Positions 7,157 through 15,064 of a stretch of DNA of 64,000 bases are shown piece by piece (the first letter of the stretch is position 1; each line of letters opens with the position of its first letter). Source of the stretch: DTU052 sp050951725 (GTDB lineage Bacteria; Bacillota; Syntrophomonadia; Syntrophomonadales; DTU052); assembly GCA_050951725.1 (NCBI GenBank), contig JBMNJO010000022.1:1-64000 (forward strand). The letters run 5' to 3'. Made by a program: the position numbers and the translations under genes. A model generated the notes under the pieces. The model was given only the letters and a program-made list of their open reading frames with translations, did no database searches and was not told the origin of the DNA.

Positions 7157-10139
7157 TTGATCCACCTGCACAATCATACAGAGTACAGCCTCTTAGATGG
7201 GGCTACGAAAGCAAAAGACTTGGTTACAGTAGCCAAGTCTTTTAATATGCCCGCCATTGCAATCACCGATCATGCAAATCTATACGGAGTTATTGAGTTT
7301 TACAAAGCCTGCAAAGAGGCTGAGATAAAACCAATAATAGGGTGTGAATTTTACACCTGCCCGAACAGGTTCGAGAAGACCAAAGGTAGGCATCATTTGG
7401 TTTTGCTGAGTAAGAACGAGACTGGTTATAAAAACCTTGTCCGGCTGGTCAGCAAAGCCAACACCGAAGGATTTTATTACAAGCCCCGGATAGACCGGGG
7501 GCTGCTTGAGCAGCATCGTGAAGGCTTAATCGTTTTAAGCGGCTGCATGGCCGGGGAGATCCCGCAGTTAATCCTTAGCGGGAAACTTGCTGAAGCAGAG
7601 CAAACCGCCGGGTACTTCCGAGAACTCCTGGGGGATGACTTTTATCTTGAACTCCAGGACCACGGAATCCCCGAACAAACGATTATCAATAAAGAACTGA
7701 TCCAGATAGCGAACAAGTCAAACATTCCCCTGGTGGCAACTAACGACGTTCACTACCTGGCGCGAAAAGATGCCTATATTCAGGAGGTTCTTTTGTGTAT
7801 TGGCACCAAGGATGTCCTGTCAAACCCTGAAAGGTTTAGATTTGACAGTGACCAGTTTTACTTCAAATCTCCAGATGAAATGCACGAACTATTCGGCTTC
7901 ATCCCGGAGGCTTTAAAGAATACCTGGGAAATCGCGGAGAAGTGCAATCTGGAAATAGAATTCGACCAGCACTTGCTTCCGAAATTCCCGGCTGAAAACC
8001 CGGCGATGCTGCTAAAAGCCCTGGTATTTGAGGGGCTTCTGCCGAGGTACGGCCCATCCCCAGGAAAACAAGTGATGAACCGGGTTAATTTTGAACTTGA
8101 AGTTATTAATCAAATGGGATTCGTGGACTACTTTCTGATCGTCCATGACATCATCAATTGGTCCAGGAAAAACGGAATCCCGGTCGGCCCCGGAAGGGGG
8201 TCAGCCGCCGGAAGCATCGTGGCTTATCTTTTAGGAATCACTCAACTGGACCCGCTTAAAAACGGTTTGTTGTTTGAAAGGTTCCTTAACCCGGCCCGTG
8301 TTTCCATGCCCGATATAGATGTAGACTTCTGCTATGACCGCCGTCAGGAAGTCATCGACTACATCATCCGGCGTTATGGAGAAGACCGGGTGGCGCAGAT
8401 CATAACTTTCGGCACAATGGCCGCCAAAGCCGCAATAAGAGATGTCGGCAGAGTAATGGAAAAACCTCTCCCGGAAATTGACCGCTTGGCCAAGAGAACA
8501 GAAGACCTGGCGGACATTACTGATCCCGCATTGCAGGACGTTATTGATGTGGCCCGCGAGGTTGAAGGCAAGCCGAGACACACCGGAACCCATGCCGCCG
8601 GGGTGATAATCGCTCCCGGTCCCATAACAAACTACGTCCCCGTTCAGGTAAGCGACGGGAACCTGGTTACGCAGTTTGACATGGGTACCTGTGAGGAAAT
8701 AGGACTGCTGAAAATGGATATTCTCGGGTTAAAGACTCTTACAGTAATAGCCGAGGCAGCCAAAGCCATTAATTTAGACATCAGTAAAATTCCCCTGGAT
8801 GACTGGAAAACTTACGGCCTGTTATCCCGGGCGGAAACCGCAGGAGTTTTTCAGGTTGAATCTCCGGGTATGCAGGGAATTTTAAAGAAAGATGCGCCCC
8901 AGCAGGTTTGAGGATTTGACGGCTGCCGTCGCATTATTCCGGCCTGGCCCCCTGGGATCAGGCATGGTTGACGACTACATAGAAGGCAAACACGGGAGAA
9001 AGATCGTTAAATACCTTCATCCCGTATTAGAACCGATCCTCAAAGAAACCTACGGGGTAATTCTGTATCAGGAGCAGACAATGAGAATCGCCACTGACAT
9101 GGCTGGCTTCTCGTTGGCAGAGGCGGATTTACTTAGACGTGCAATTGGCAAAAAAAGGCCCGAAGTGTTGAAGGCCCAAAGGGAAGCATTTATCAGAGGT
9201 TCCGAAGCGCGTGGCGTAGACGGCAAAATAGCCGATGAAGTATTCACTTTAATTGACTACTTTTCCGGCTATGGATTCAATAAAAGTCATAGTGCTGCCT
9301 ACGCTTTAATCGCTTATCAGACGGCCTATTTAAAGGCCCATTACCCGGCAGAATTCATGTGTTCGCTTCTGTCCAACACATCAGACCAGGACAAGATCGC
9401 TTTATACCTGAGTGACTGCCGCAGAATGGGGATTAAATTGCTGCCGCCTGACATCAACCAGTCCAAACGGGAATTTACCTTATATAATAAGGCGATCCGC
9501 TTTGGTTTAGGTGCGGTTAAAAACTTAGGCGATGCAGCTCTTAACCAGATCATCAGCAACCAGCCTTATAAAGACATATATGACCTGGTTTATAAAGCTG
9601 ATCTTAACAAGGCCGTTTTGGAGACATTGGCGTATTCCGGGTGCCTCCCCTTCGGAACCAGGAAAGCAATGGCCGAGTCTATCCCGGCAGTATTACAGGC
9701 TGCCTCCCAGGTTGGCCGGGGAGAAATGACGTTGTTCGGCTCATCCGATGAACTTCTTCCAGAGATAACAGGCACGGAAGAATACGACCTGGAGACCCTA
9801 CTGAAGCTTGAAAAAGAACTTCTAGGGTTTTATGTTTCTGCCCACCCCCTGGATAGCTTTAAACTCCCGCGATGCACACCGATTGCAGAAGCCACGGAGG
9901 GCAACTGCGTAATCGCAGGAGTGGTCACTGCTAAGAAATCCGGGATAAGCAAAAACGACAAACCCTGGTGCCTGCTTTCAGTAGAGGATTATACAGGCAG
10001 AATGGATGTGCTGTATTTCAATACTGAGAGCTTCCAGGAAGGCAATGCTTACGCCTTTAAGGGCAGGGTTAGGACCGATAACGACCAGAATAAAATGTTC
10101 TGCTTCGAGTTCAACATCTGTACTAAAAAGGCTGTATAA
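7157..10139 (+). pseudogene. dnaE: DNA polymerase III alpha subunit (DnaE type), one frameshift
   Basis: About 990 residues over two frames. The TTG at 7157 follows AAGGAGG by 7 bases and gives the usual DnaE start (LIHLHNHTEYSLLDG), the PHP domain. Then come GPGRGSAAGSIVAYLLGIT, catalytic PDIDVDF and HTGTHAAGV. The break is near 8890: frame one ends MQGILKKDAPQQV, while the next frame reads MRPSRFEDLTAAVALFRPGPL. Removing one A from AAAGAAAGATG joins them as in normal DnaE. The second part has the helix-hairpin-helix region and an OB fold (VIAGVVTAKKSG). It is shorter than chromosomal DnaE (about 1160 aa), lacking the far C-terminus that binds the clamp loader. Probably an element-borne second polymerase; inactive unless the extra A is a sequencing error or is bypassed. 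Confidence 0.85.
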
Positions 10140-10144
10140 CACTC

Positions 10145-10292
10145 GATACCCGTTCATTTGCGGGTATCAGGGGTTATACAACCCGCTTCCTGATCACACG
10201 ATCAGAGTTTATAACGGTTTCCCGGTCACACGACCGGAGTTTAGTAACTTCTATGGCCTGAAGGCCGCATTAAAACGCGGCCTGATGGCCGC
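10145..10292 (+). repeat. String of short tetraloop hairpins (copy 2)
   Basis: After dnaE: GATACCCG/CGGGTATC (10145-10168), GGGTT-ATAC-AACCC (10171-10184), CTGATC-ACAC-GATCAG (10190-10205), CCGGTC-ACAC-GACCGG (10222-10237), GGCC-TGAA-GGCC (10255-10266) and GCGGCC-TGAT-GGCCGC (10277-10292). The last ends four bases before GGAGG of the next gene. Hairpins two to four repeat those at 841-907 with a compensatory base-pair change. Most loops are four bases. There is no T-run, so this is not a simple terminator. Confidence 0.65.
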
Positions 10293-10306
10293 AGAAGGAG
10301 GTAATG

Positions 10307-10801
10307 ATGTCTAAACAGACGCAGAGGGTTTCGTTGGGCGAGGAACTGTTCTTTAGCATTCTGGAGGGCATGGACATCCTAGACAACGAAGAGAAAGTCC
10401 CTGACTGGGGAGTCCCGGAAAACCTGACTGATGCGTTTCGGGCATTTCTACACGAATACGTTGAACCGCAGATCGGGGCTACCGGTGATGTTTTTTTTAA
10501 TGCCGATGACATCACTGGCGGCGTCCGGGAGAAAATTAACCAGGTGTTTGCTCCTATTGCAAAACGACTTTCAAAGGAGTACAACATCACAATCTATGTC
10601 GTCATTGAGCCATTTTATGACGACTGGTCGTCAGTGTATTTTCTTACAAAAGGACCGGTAGGTTTCGTGATTTACGAAAATATTTGGAAAACCTACCATC
10701 CGCTGTTTGACATGGAAAAGGAGGACACGCTAAAGGCTATTGAGGGCATCTACCGCGATGCGGAAGACAAACTCAAGAGGTGTTTAGTTCTCACTAGGTA
10801 G
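10307..10801 (+). CDS. Hypothetical protein (164 aa)
   Basis: Acidic soluble protein: SLGEELFFSILEGMDIL, FRAFLHEYVEPQIG, DITGGVREKINQVF, ITIYVVIEPFYDDW. No transmembrane segment or known motif is seen. ATG 10307 is five bases after GGAGG; ATG 10304 directly precedes it. It lies between two hairpin-preceded ribosome sites, which suggests common control with the methyltransferase downstream. No family recognised. Confidence 0.5.
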   Translation: MSKQTQRVSLGEELFFSILEGMDILDNEEKVPDWGVPENLTDAFRAFLHEYVEPQIGATGDVFFNADDITGGVREKINQVFAPIAKRLSKEYNITIYVVIEPFYDDWSSVYFLTKGPVGFVIYENIWKTYHPLFDMEKEDTLKAIEGIYRDAEDKLKRCLVLTR

Positions 10802-10817
10802 TCCTTCCCTACCTGGA

Positions 10818-10847
10818 GGCCGTATTATTATGCGGCCTTCGGGCCGC
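10818..10847 (+). promoter_or_regulatory. Hairpin pair before methyltransferase ribosome site
   Basis: GGCCG...CGGCC (10818-10837) overlaps GCGGCC-TTCG-GGCCGC (10832-10847), a UUCG tetraloop hairpin. The latter stem is identical to the one at 10277-10292 with a different loop, and in both places it is followed by AGAAGGAGGTAA. The two may be alternative folds controlling access to the ribosome site. Confidence 0.5.
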
Positions 10848-10863
10848 AGAAGGAGGTAAGTAA

Positions 10864-11748
10864 ATGAGTCTCACGACTATTGTTTCCTATCCCGAGAGGG
10901 GCGAAGGAGGCAAAAACAGCTACCGGGGCAATTGTTCTCCGAAGCTGATCGAAGACCTTGTGAAACATTTCCAGCCGACAAAGGTTTTCGATCCGATGGT
11001 GGGGTCCGGTACTACCAAAGATGTCTGCAAAAAACTGGACATCCCATGCGATGTGCTGGACCTGAATCCTGTTTTCGGTGGTTGGGATGCCGCAAGGGAT
11101 GAGATTCCTGGAGTGTACGACATGGTATTTTGGCACCCGCCCTATTCGGAAATCATCAAGTATTCCGGGAATATGTGGGGCAAACCCGATCCGCGAGATC
11201 TGTCCCAGATTCCGTTGTCGGAGTACCCCCGATTCATCGACAAACTCAACCTGATCCAATTCAGGCTGTACCAGTCCTTAACCAAGGGCGGCAGGATCGC
11301 TATACTGGTTGGGGATGTAAAGAAGCAGGGACGGCTGTACTCAATCCAGCGCGACATTGACTGGTTGGGCCAGCCGGAACAGATAATTATTAAGGCGCAG
11401 CACAACTGTTTTTCTGACCGGAAAGACTATGGGGGTAAATTTATCCCTATAGTTCATGAATACCTTCTGGTATTCAGAAAAACAGGCGGGTATATCATCC
11501 CGCTTCGCCAAACAATTCTTAAAGAGTGCGATATCCGCACTTATAAGAACTGTTCCTGGCGGACGGCGGTCAGAACTGCTCTTGAAGCCCTGGGAGGCCA
11601 GGCGACCCTTCGAGAGCTATACAAGGAGCTGGAAGCCTTCGTAATGTCGAAAAGCCACAAGACTCCCGATGCTAAGATTCGGGAAACTATCTACCGCTAT
11701 CCCGAGTTTGAGAAGATTCGGGAAGCAACATACAGGCTTGCGGCGTAA
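10864..11748 (+). CDS. DNA methyltransferase (N4/N6 amino-methyltransferase type)
   Basis: 294 residues. Motif I (KVFDPMVGSGTTKDVCKKL, near residue 40) binds S-adenosylmethionine. DLNP follows at the next strand. The catalytic motif IV reads FWHPPYSE near residue 97, i.e. HPPY where most enzymes have DPPY, NPPY or SPPY. A C-terminal winged-helix-like segment (ALGGQATLRELYKELEAF) may bind DNA. No restriction endonuclease gene is adjacent, so an orphan methylase protecting or marking the element is likely. ATG 10864 lies 7 bases after AAGGAGG. Confidence 0.7.
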   Translation: MSLTTIVSYPERGEGGKNSYRGNCSPKLIEDLVKHFQPTKVFDPMVGSGTTKDVCKKLDIPCDVLDLNPVFGGWDAARDEIPGVYDMVFWHPPYSEIIKYSGNMWGKPDPRDLSQIPLSEYPRFIDKLNLIQFRLYQSLTKGGRIAILVGDVKKQGRLYSIQRDIDWLGQPEQIIIKAQHNCFSDRKDYGGKFIPIVHEYLLVFRKTGGYIIPLRQTILKECDIRTYKNCSWRTAVRTALEALGGQATLRELYKELEAFVMSKSHKTPDAKIRETIYRYPEFEKIREATYRLAA

Positions 11749-11778
11749 AATTAAATTACATATACTGGAGGTGAGGGG

Positions 11779-12186
11779 GTGGATGTTATGACCGACGAAA
11801 CCAACCCAACCGATAATGTAATACGATTAACAACCCCCGAATTCATGTTTTTTATTCAGAGAGTGGATTTGGTTGATTCCAAGCTGACCACTCGGATAGA
11901 TGCGGTTGAAAACAAACTGACCACTCGCATTGATGCCGTAGAAAGCAAGTTAACCGCCCGGATAGATGCTGTTGAAAGCAAGTTGACCGCTCGAATTGAT
12001 GCGGTAGAAAACAAATTGACTGCCATAGAAAGCAGGTTAACCGACCGAATTGACGCGGTTCAAAACGATCTGCGCCAGGAATTTAGGCAAGAGTTCGGTA
12101 GCGTAAAGACTCTGATTTGGGCGACACTTGGCTTAATGGTGGCTGTTATTGGTATAGCCATAACAGTGGCGGCAACTATCCTGTAG
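11779..12186 (+). CDS. Membrane-anchored coiled-coil protein with 11-residue repeats
   Basis: 135 residues. An N-terminal segment (NVIRLTTPEFMFFIQRVD) is followed by at least four tandem repeats of KLTxRIDAVEx, encoded by 33-base repeats (about 11880-12010) and consistent with a hendecad coiled coil. A C-terminal transmembrane helix (TLIWATLGLMVAVIGIAI) anchors it. It is a paralogue of the protein at 14548, sharing TTPEF/TSPEF and LIWATxGL. The repeat pattern resembles Bdr-like and DUF1640-like coiled-coil proteins, a comparison of form only. GTG 11779 is 7 bases after GGAGG; the leader CATATACTGGAGGTGAGG is also found before 14548. Confidence 0.6.
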   Translation: MDVMTDETNPTDNVIRLTTPEFMFFIQRVDLVDSKLTTRIDAVENKLTTRIDAVESKLTARIDAVESKLTARIDAVENKLTAIESRLTDRIDAVQNDLRQEFRQEFGSVKTLIWATLGLMVAVIGIAITVAATIL

Positions 12187-12261
12187 CCTACATCAGAGAC
12201 ACATCCCTTTAGGGGGAATAAGCAACGGACAACTCAAGTAACATTGGGTTGTTTTTATTTT

Positions 12262-12326
12262 GGGCAAAGCCCACACCATTTCTGAGAGGAGGGAATGGGG
12301 GTGGGCTTAGGCCCACCCCCGCATAT
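12262..12326 (+). promoter_or_regulatory. Leader with hairpin between Shine-Dalgarno and start codon (copy 1)
   Basis: Order: mini-hairpin GGGC-AAA-GCCC (12262-12272), Shine-Dalgarno GAGAGGAGGG (12284-12293), a 10-bp hairpin GGGGGTGGGC-TTAG-GCCCACCCCC (12297-12320), then GCATAT and ATG (12327). In the linear sequence the ribosome site is 33 bases from the ATG. With the hairpin folded it is about 9, which is normal. The same layout occurs at 12881-12942. Hairpin-bridged ribosome sites are known from phage T4 mRNAs. Confidence 0.6.
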
Positions 12327-12881
12327 ATGGGATGGATGGTTACACACAAACCCCACGGGGTAACTGTTAAAGAGTTTTTCGAGGAGAGGTTTAATTACGA
12401 CGAAAACGGTCGTTATTTCCGGGTAGTAGACTGCGCGGTAGTCAACCTCCGTACTGCATATCTTGCCTGTGAATCCGGATACCACGACGGCGAAAAAGGC
12501 ATATACGGGGTAGTTTGCCTGTTAAGCTACTACCCCAATGATTATCACAACTTCGGGTACAAAGACATGGACGAAACAATGGGGCCGTTCATGTACGACT
12601 GCCCGGCTAGAATATTGCAACTATTAACGCCCACTGATAACGAATATGCGCTTCGGTGGCGGGAGAAGTGCTGGGAACGCCTACGGTCCCGGCAAAACAA
12701 GCCGACGTTGAAAAAAGGCTTGCTGATTGAGTTTGCCCAGCCGATCACGTTTACCAACGGAGCAGAAGAAAAGGTTTTCCGGGTTGTGAACCCTCGGAGG
12801 CTGTTATTCGAGGGATCATATGGAAGGCTTTACAAACTAAGCCGCAACACCTTGAGAAACATGGAATGGGTTGCGGTTTAG
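12327..12881 (+). CDS. Hypothetical protein, GYKDMDE-MGP-CP family
   Basis: 184 residues starting MGWMVTHKPHGVTVKEFF. The middle motif FGYKDMDETMGPFMYDCP with a following WREKCWERL is typical of a plasmid- and phage-borne family of unknown function (I believe DUF6927-like, from memory). A C-terminal beta-rich part contains LLIEFAQPITFTNG. ATG 12327 is preferred although a frame is open upstream to 12249, because that extension would translate the leader hairpin (GGLRPTPAY). Confidence 0.6.
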   Translation: MGWMVTHKPHGVTVKEFFEERFNYDENGRYFRVVDCAVVNLRTAYLACESGYHDGEKGIYGVVCLLSYYPNDYHNFGYKDMDETMGPFMYDCPARILQLLTPTDNEYALRWREKCWERLRSRQNKPTLKKGLLIEFAQPITFTNGAEEKVFRVVNPRRLLFEGSYGRLYKLSRNTLRNMEWVAV

Positions 12882-12942
12882 GGCGTGGCCCACACTTACC
12901 TTGAAAGGAGGTAGGGGGTGGGTCAGGCCCACCCCCGCATAT
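12881..12942 (+). promoter_or_regulatory. Leader with hairpin between Shine-Dalgarno and start codon (copy 2)
   Basis: GGGC-GTG-GCCC (12881-12891), Shine-Dalgarno AAAGGAGGT (12904-12912), hairpin GGGGGTGGG-TCAGG-CCCACCCCC (12914-12936), GCATAT, ATG 12943. It matches the leader at 12262 in order, spacing and the GCATATATG end. The first base overlaps the stop of the previous gene. Linear distance from GGAGG to ATG is 31 bases, and about 8 with the hairpin folded out. Confidence 0.6.
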
Positions 12943-13425
12943 ATGCAAGAAAACCTATTTTACGGCGGAGACTTTAAAAAGAAACCGGGTTCCTTCTGCT
13001 GGGTTACAACCCGACTCGTCCGGGAATCCGGCCCGTGGTACGCGGAGAAGATCACTTCTCCCGAAGATGTCGTTCGGATCATGCGTGATCACATGGACAT
13101 CGAAAATCTGGACCGCGAACATTTCGTTGTTTTGTACTTGAGCAATAAAAACATTATTAATGCGGTCCATACCGTAAGTGTTGGGGGCTTATCCAGCACC
13201 CAAGTACACCCCCGCGAGGTGTTTAAACCAGCGATACTGACATCTTCCGCTGGAATTATTTTAGTCCACAATCATCCGAGCGGAGACCCCACCCCCAGCC
13301 GGCAGGACATCGAGATAACCAGAAGACTGGTTGAGGCAGGAAAGATCTTGGGCATTGAAGTTCTCGATCATCTAGTAATCGGCCTTAGTCGCCATAACAG
13401 CCTCAAAGCTCAAGGCCAAATGTAG
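12943..13425 (+). CDS. radC: RadC/JAB-domain protein
   Basis: 160 residues. The JAB1/MPN-like domain of the RadC family is clear: HFVVLYLSNKNIINAVHTVSVGGL, HPREVFKPAI and the metal-site motif HNHPSGDPTPSRQD, then LVEAGKILGIEVLDHLVIG. The N-terminal helix-hairpin-helix part of chromosomal RadC is missing, as is usual for the short plasmid/ICE versions. The biochemical role of the family is unsettled. ATG 12943 follows the hairpin-bridged leader. Confidence 0.8.
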   Translation: MQENLFYGGDFKKKPGSFCWVTTRLVRESGPWYAEKITSPEDVVRIMRDHMDIENLDREHFVVLYLSNKNIINAVHTVSVGGLSSTQVHPREVFKPAILTSSAGIILVHNHPSGDPTPSRQDIEITRRLVEAGKILGIEVLDHLVIGLSRHNSLKAQGQM

Positions 13426-13483
13426 GTCCGGGTAAATGCCTGCCGGGCCTGCTAAGAGGCCGGGGCAAAAGGAGGTTAATTTA

Positions 13484-14458
13484 ATGTTTGAAAGAAAAGC
13501 CGTCACTGTAAGACTGTCCTACAGTTTAAAAGACACCCGTATCGAATACGAACGGTTTAAAGATCTTCTCGAAGGAGAGGGTTTCGATACCTACGTCCCC
13601 AGGAGACGTACCCCGGGGGAAGTGTTTTCGGCTGTAGCCAACCGCCTGGCCGGGACGCATCGGCTGGATGGTTTCCGCTACAAGGTAATCGTGGCCGAGA
13701 CCTACGATTCAGAAAAACTGATCGAGAAGGTAGTTTTAGCCGCTAAACTGGACCGCCGGAACCGGAAGATTACTGACGGTGACAAGGTGGCCCGGTTGCT
13801 GTTCAACAAAGATACCCGGTCCATTACCAGTGTCTTCGCGGAAACTACTCCCACCTGGGGATACGAAGAACTGGAACGCGACTTAAAGCCATGTCCCAGG
13901 TTCCTCCGGGAAGCTATCGAGCGGCTTACTGAAGAAATGGACGTGGAGCAGGCTTTAGCCTCTTCAAGCCAGGTCAGAGGAGCGTTTTTGAGAATCGTCT
14001 CTTCGGTCGGCATTCCTGTCGATGGAATCCTGGCCACCTGGAACCTGCCTGTAACCCAGGCAAAGGTAGCTGAGTCTCTAAGACGCATTGCCAAAGAGAT
14101 TAACCAAGAGGCCGGACAGCGCGTAATGAGGTTTGATGCTATTGAGATTTACGATGGCTCGGATCTCATTCAGGATATCAGAGCTGACGCTTTGGTGTTC
14201 GCCGCGAAGGAATTCCGAAGACTGCTGGTCCATGAGCAGGAGAAAATCGAGATTGACCCCGACCCCGATCAGGCCCACCGGGTTGCGATGGCTAGATTCA
14301 GCAAAGAAGCCGAAAAACTAATGACCATGATCGGCCAGCACCGGGAGTCCCTGGGTGAGGAGGTTGAGAAGATTGACGGCCTGCGAAAAGAGTTCGAGAG
14401 ACTTCTGGAAGTTTATGAGGTTCCGAATAGATATGCCGAGATATTAATGGCAATCTAA
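13484..14458 (+). CDS. Hypothetical protein of mobile elements (324 aa)
   Basis: Begins MFERKAVTVRLSYSLKDTR; ATG 13484 is 8 bases after GGAGG (13471-13475). Mostly alpha-helical in the second half (EKIEIDPDPDQAHRVAMARF, RKEFERLLEVYEVP). The layout (N-terminal mixed alpha/beta domain, then long helices) resembles uncharacterised proteins next to radC and dnaE in other Firmicutes elements. No catalytic motif recognised. Confidence 0.55.
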   Translation: MFERKAVTVRLSYSLKDTRIEYERFKDLLEGEGFDTYVPRRRTPGEVFSAVANRLAGTHRLDGFRYKVIVAETYDSEKLIEKVVLAAKLDRRNRKITDGDKVARLLFNKDTRSITSVFAETTPTWGYEELERDLKPCPRFLREAIERLTEEMDVEQALASSSQVRGAFLRIVSSVGIPVDGILATWNLPVTQAKVAESLRRIAKEINQEAGQRVMRFDAIEIYDGSDLIQDIRADALVFAAKEFRRLLVHEQEKIEIDPDPDQAHRVAMARFSKEAEKLMTMIGQHRESLGEEVEKIDGLRKEFERLLEVYEVPNRYAEILMAI

Positions 14459-14465
14459 GGAGACG

Positions 14466-14492
14466 CGCCCGGTGGTTTTTTACCACCGGGCG
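14466..14492 (+). terminator. Perfect hairpin after 13484 gene
   Basis: Stem CGCCCGGTGGT / ACCACCGGGCG (11 bp) with a five-T loop. It is followed by TATTAAAA instead of a T-run, so it could be a terminator or a processing/stability hairpin before the next gene. Confidence 0.5.
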
Positions 14493-14547
14493 TATTAAAA
14501 TGGACTTCATTTTCAATCGAAACTAACATATACTGGAGGTGAGGCAG

Positions 14548-14841
14548 GTGATTCCATTGGACGAAAAAAAGTCTGAAAACATAATTCCCCTCACTAGCCC
14601 GGAGTTTTTGTTTCTGCTAGAACGGATTGACCGGGTGGAAGTCACCCTTAGACAGGAGATAAAACAGGAGATTGCTGGCTTAAAGCAGGAAAACGCCGGA
14701 TCAAAAGGAGAATTGAAAAATGAGATTGCCGAAGTAAAGGGAGAAATTGCTGGCTTACGCAGCCTTATCTGGGCCACAATGGGGCTGATTCTAGGAACAT
14801 TAGCCTTAACTGCGACTGTTGCCGTGGCCGTGCTTCGCTAG
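14548..14841 (+). CDS. Membrane-anchored coiled-coil protein
   Basis: 97 residues, paralogue of the protein at 11779. N-terminus IIPLTSPEFLFLLERIDRVE, then a charged coiled coil with loose repeats of EIAGLKQE/EIAEVKGE, then a C-terminal transmembrane helix SLIWATMGLILGTLALTATV. The 5' leader (CATATACTGGAGGTGAGG) repeats that of 11779. GTG 14548 is 8 bases after GGAGG; GTG 14539 overlaps the ribosome site. The difference in repeat number between the paralogues points to expansion and contraction of the coiled coil. Confidence 0.55.
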   Translation: MIPLDEKKSENIIPLTSPEFLFLLERIDRVEVTLRQEIKQEIAGLKQENAGSKGELKNEIAEVKGEIAGLRSLIWATMGLILGTLALTATVAVAVLR

Positions 14842-14888
14842 AGGCCAAATAGCCGTAGTTGCTGGAGTTTTGGCCTATCTGAAATGAC

Positions 14889-14917
14889 TTGACCCAAACG
14901 GTTCGGTCTTATATACT
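14889..14917 (+). promoter_or_regulatory. Sigma-A-type promoter of candidate small RNA
   Basis: TTGACC (14889-14894), 17-base spacer, TATACT (14912-14917), with no open frame directly downstream and a terminator about 100 bases later. Confidence 0.65.
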
Positions 14918-14923
14918 TAAAGG

Positions 14924-15042
14924 CAGAAGACCTGCACCTACAACTTTAAAAAAGATGTCCATAACTCGGAAGCCCCGAGTTATAGTGTTTTATGGGGACA
15001 CGCGTCCCACACAAAAGCCCGGTATAACAGCCGGGCTTTTTC
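14924..15042 (+). ncRNA. Candidate free-standing small RNA (about 115 nt)
   Basis: Between a good promoter and a rho-independent terminator lies a gene-free segment with hairpins GCAG/CTGC (about 14925-14937), ATAACTCGG/CCGAGTTAT (about 14961-14983) and GGGAC-ACGC-GTCCC (about 14995-15008). The terminator stem AGCCCGG/CCGGGCT (15016-15037) is followed by Ts. Such a compact unit is typical of plasmid or ICE regulatory RNAs. It could instead be an attenuated leader for the gene at 15065. No known RNA family recognised. Confidence 0.5.
15013..15041 (+). terminator. Rho-independent terminator
   Basis: AAAAGCCCGG / CCGGGCTTTTT with an eight-base loop, ending the candidate small RNA and lying before the gene at 15065. 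Confidence 0.8.
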
Positions 15043-15064
15043 CGTTTCTTGGAGGTGAAATCCC

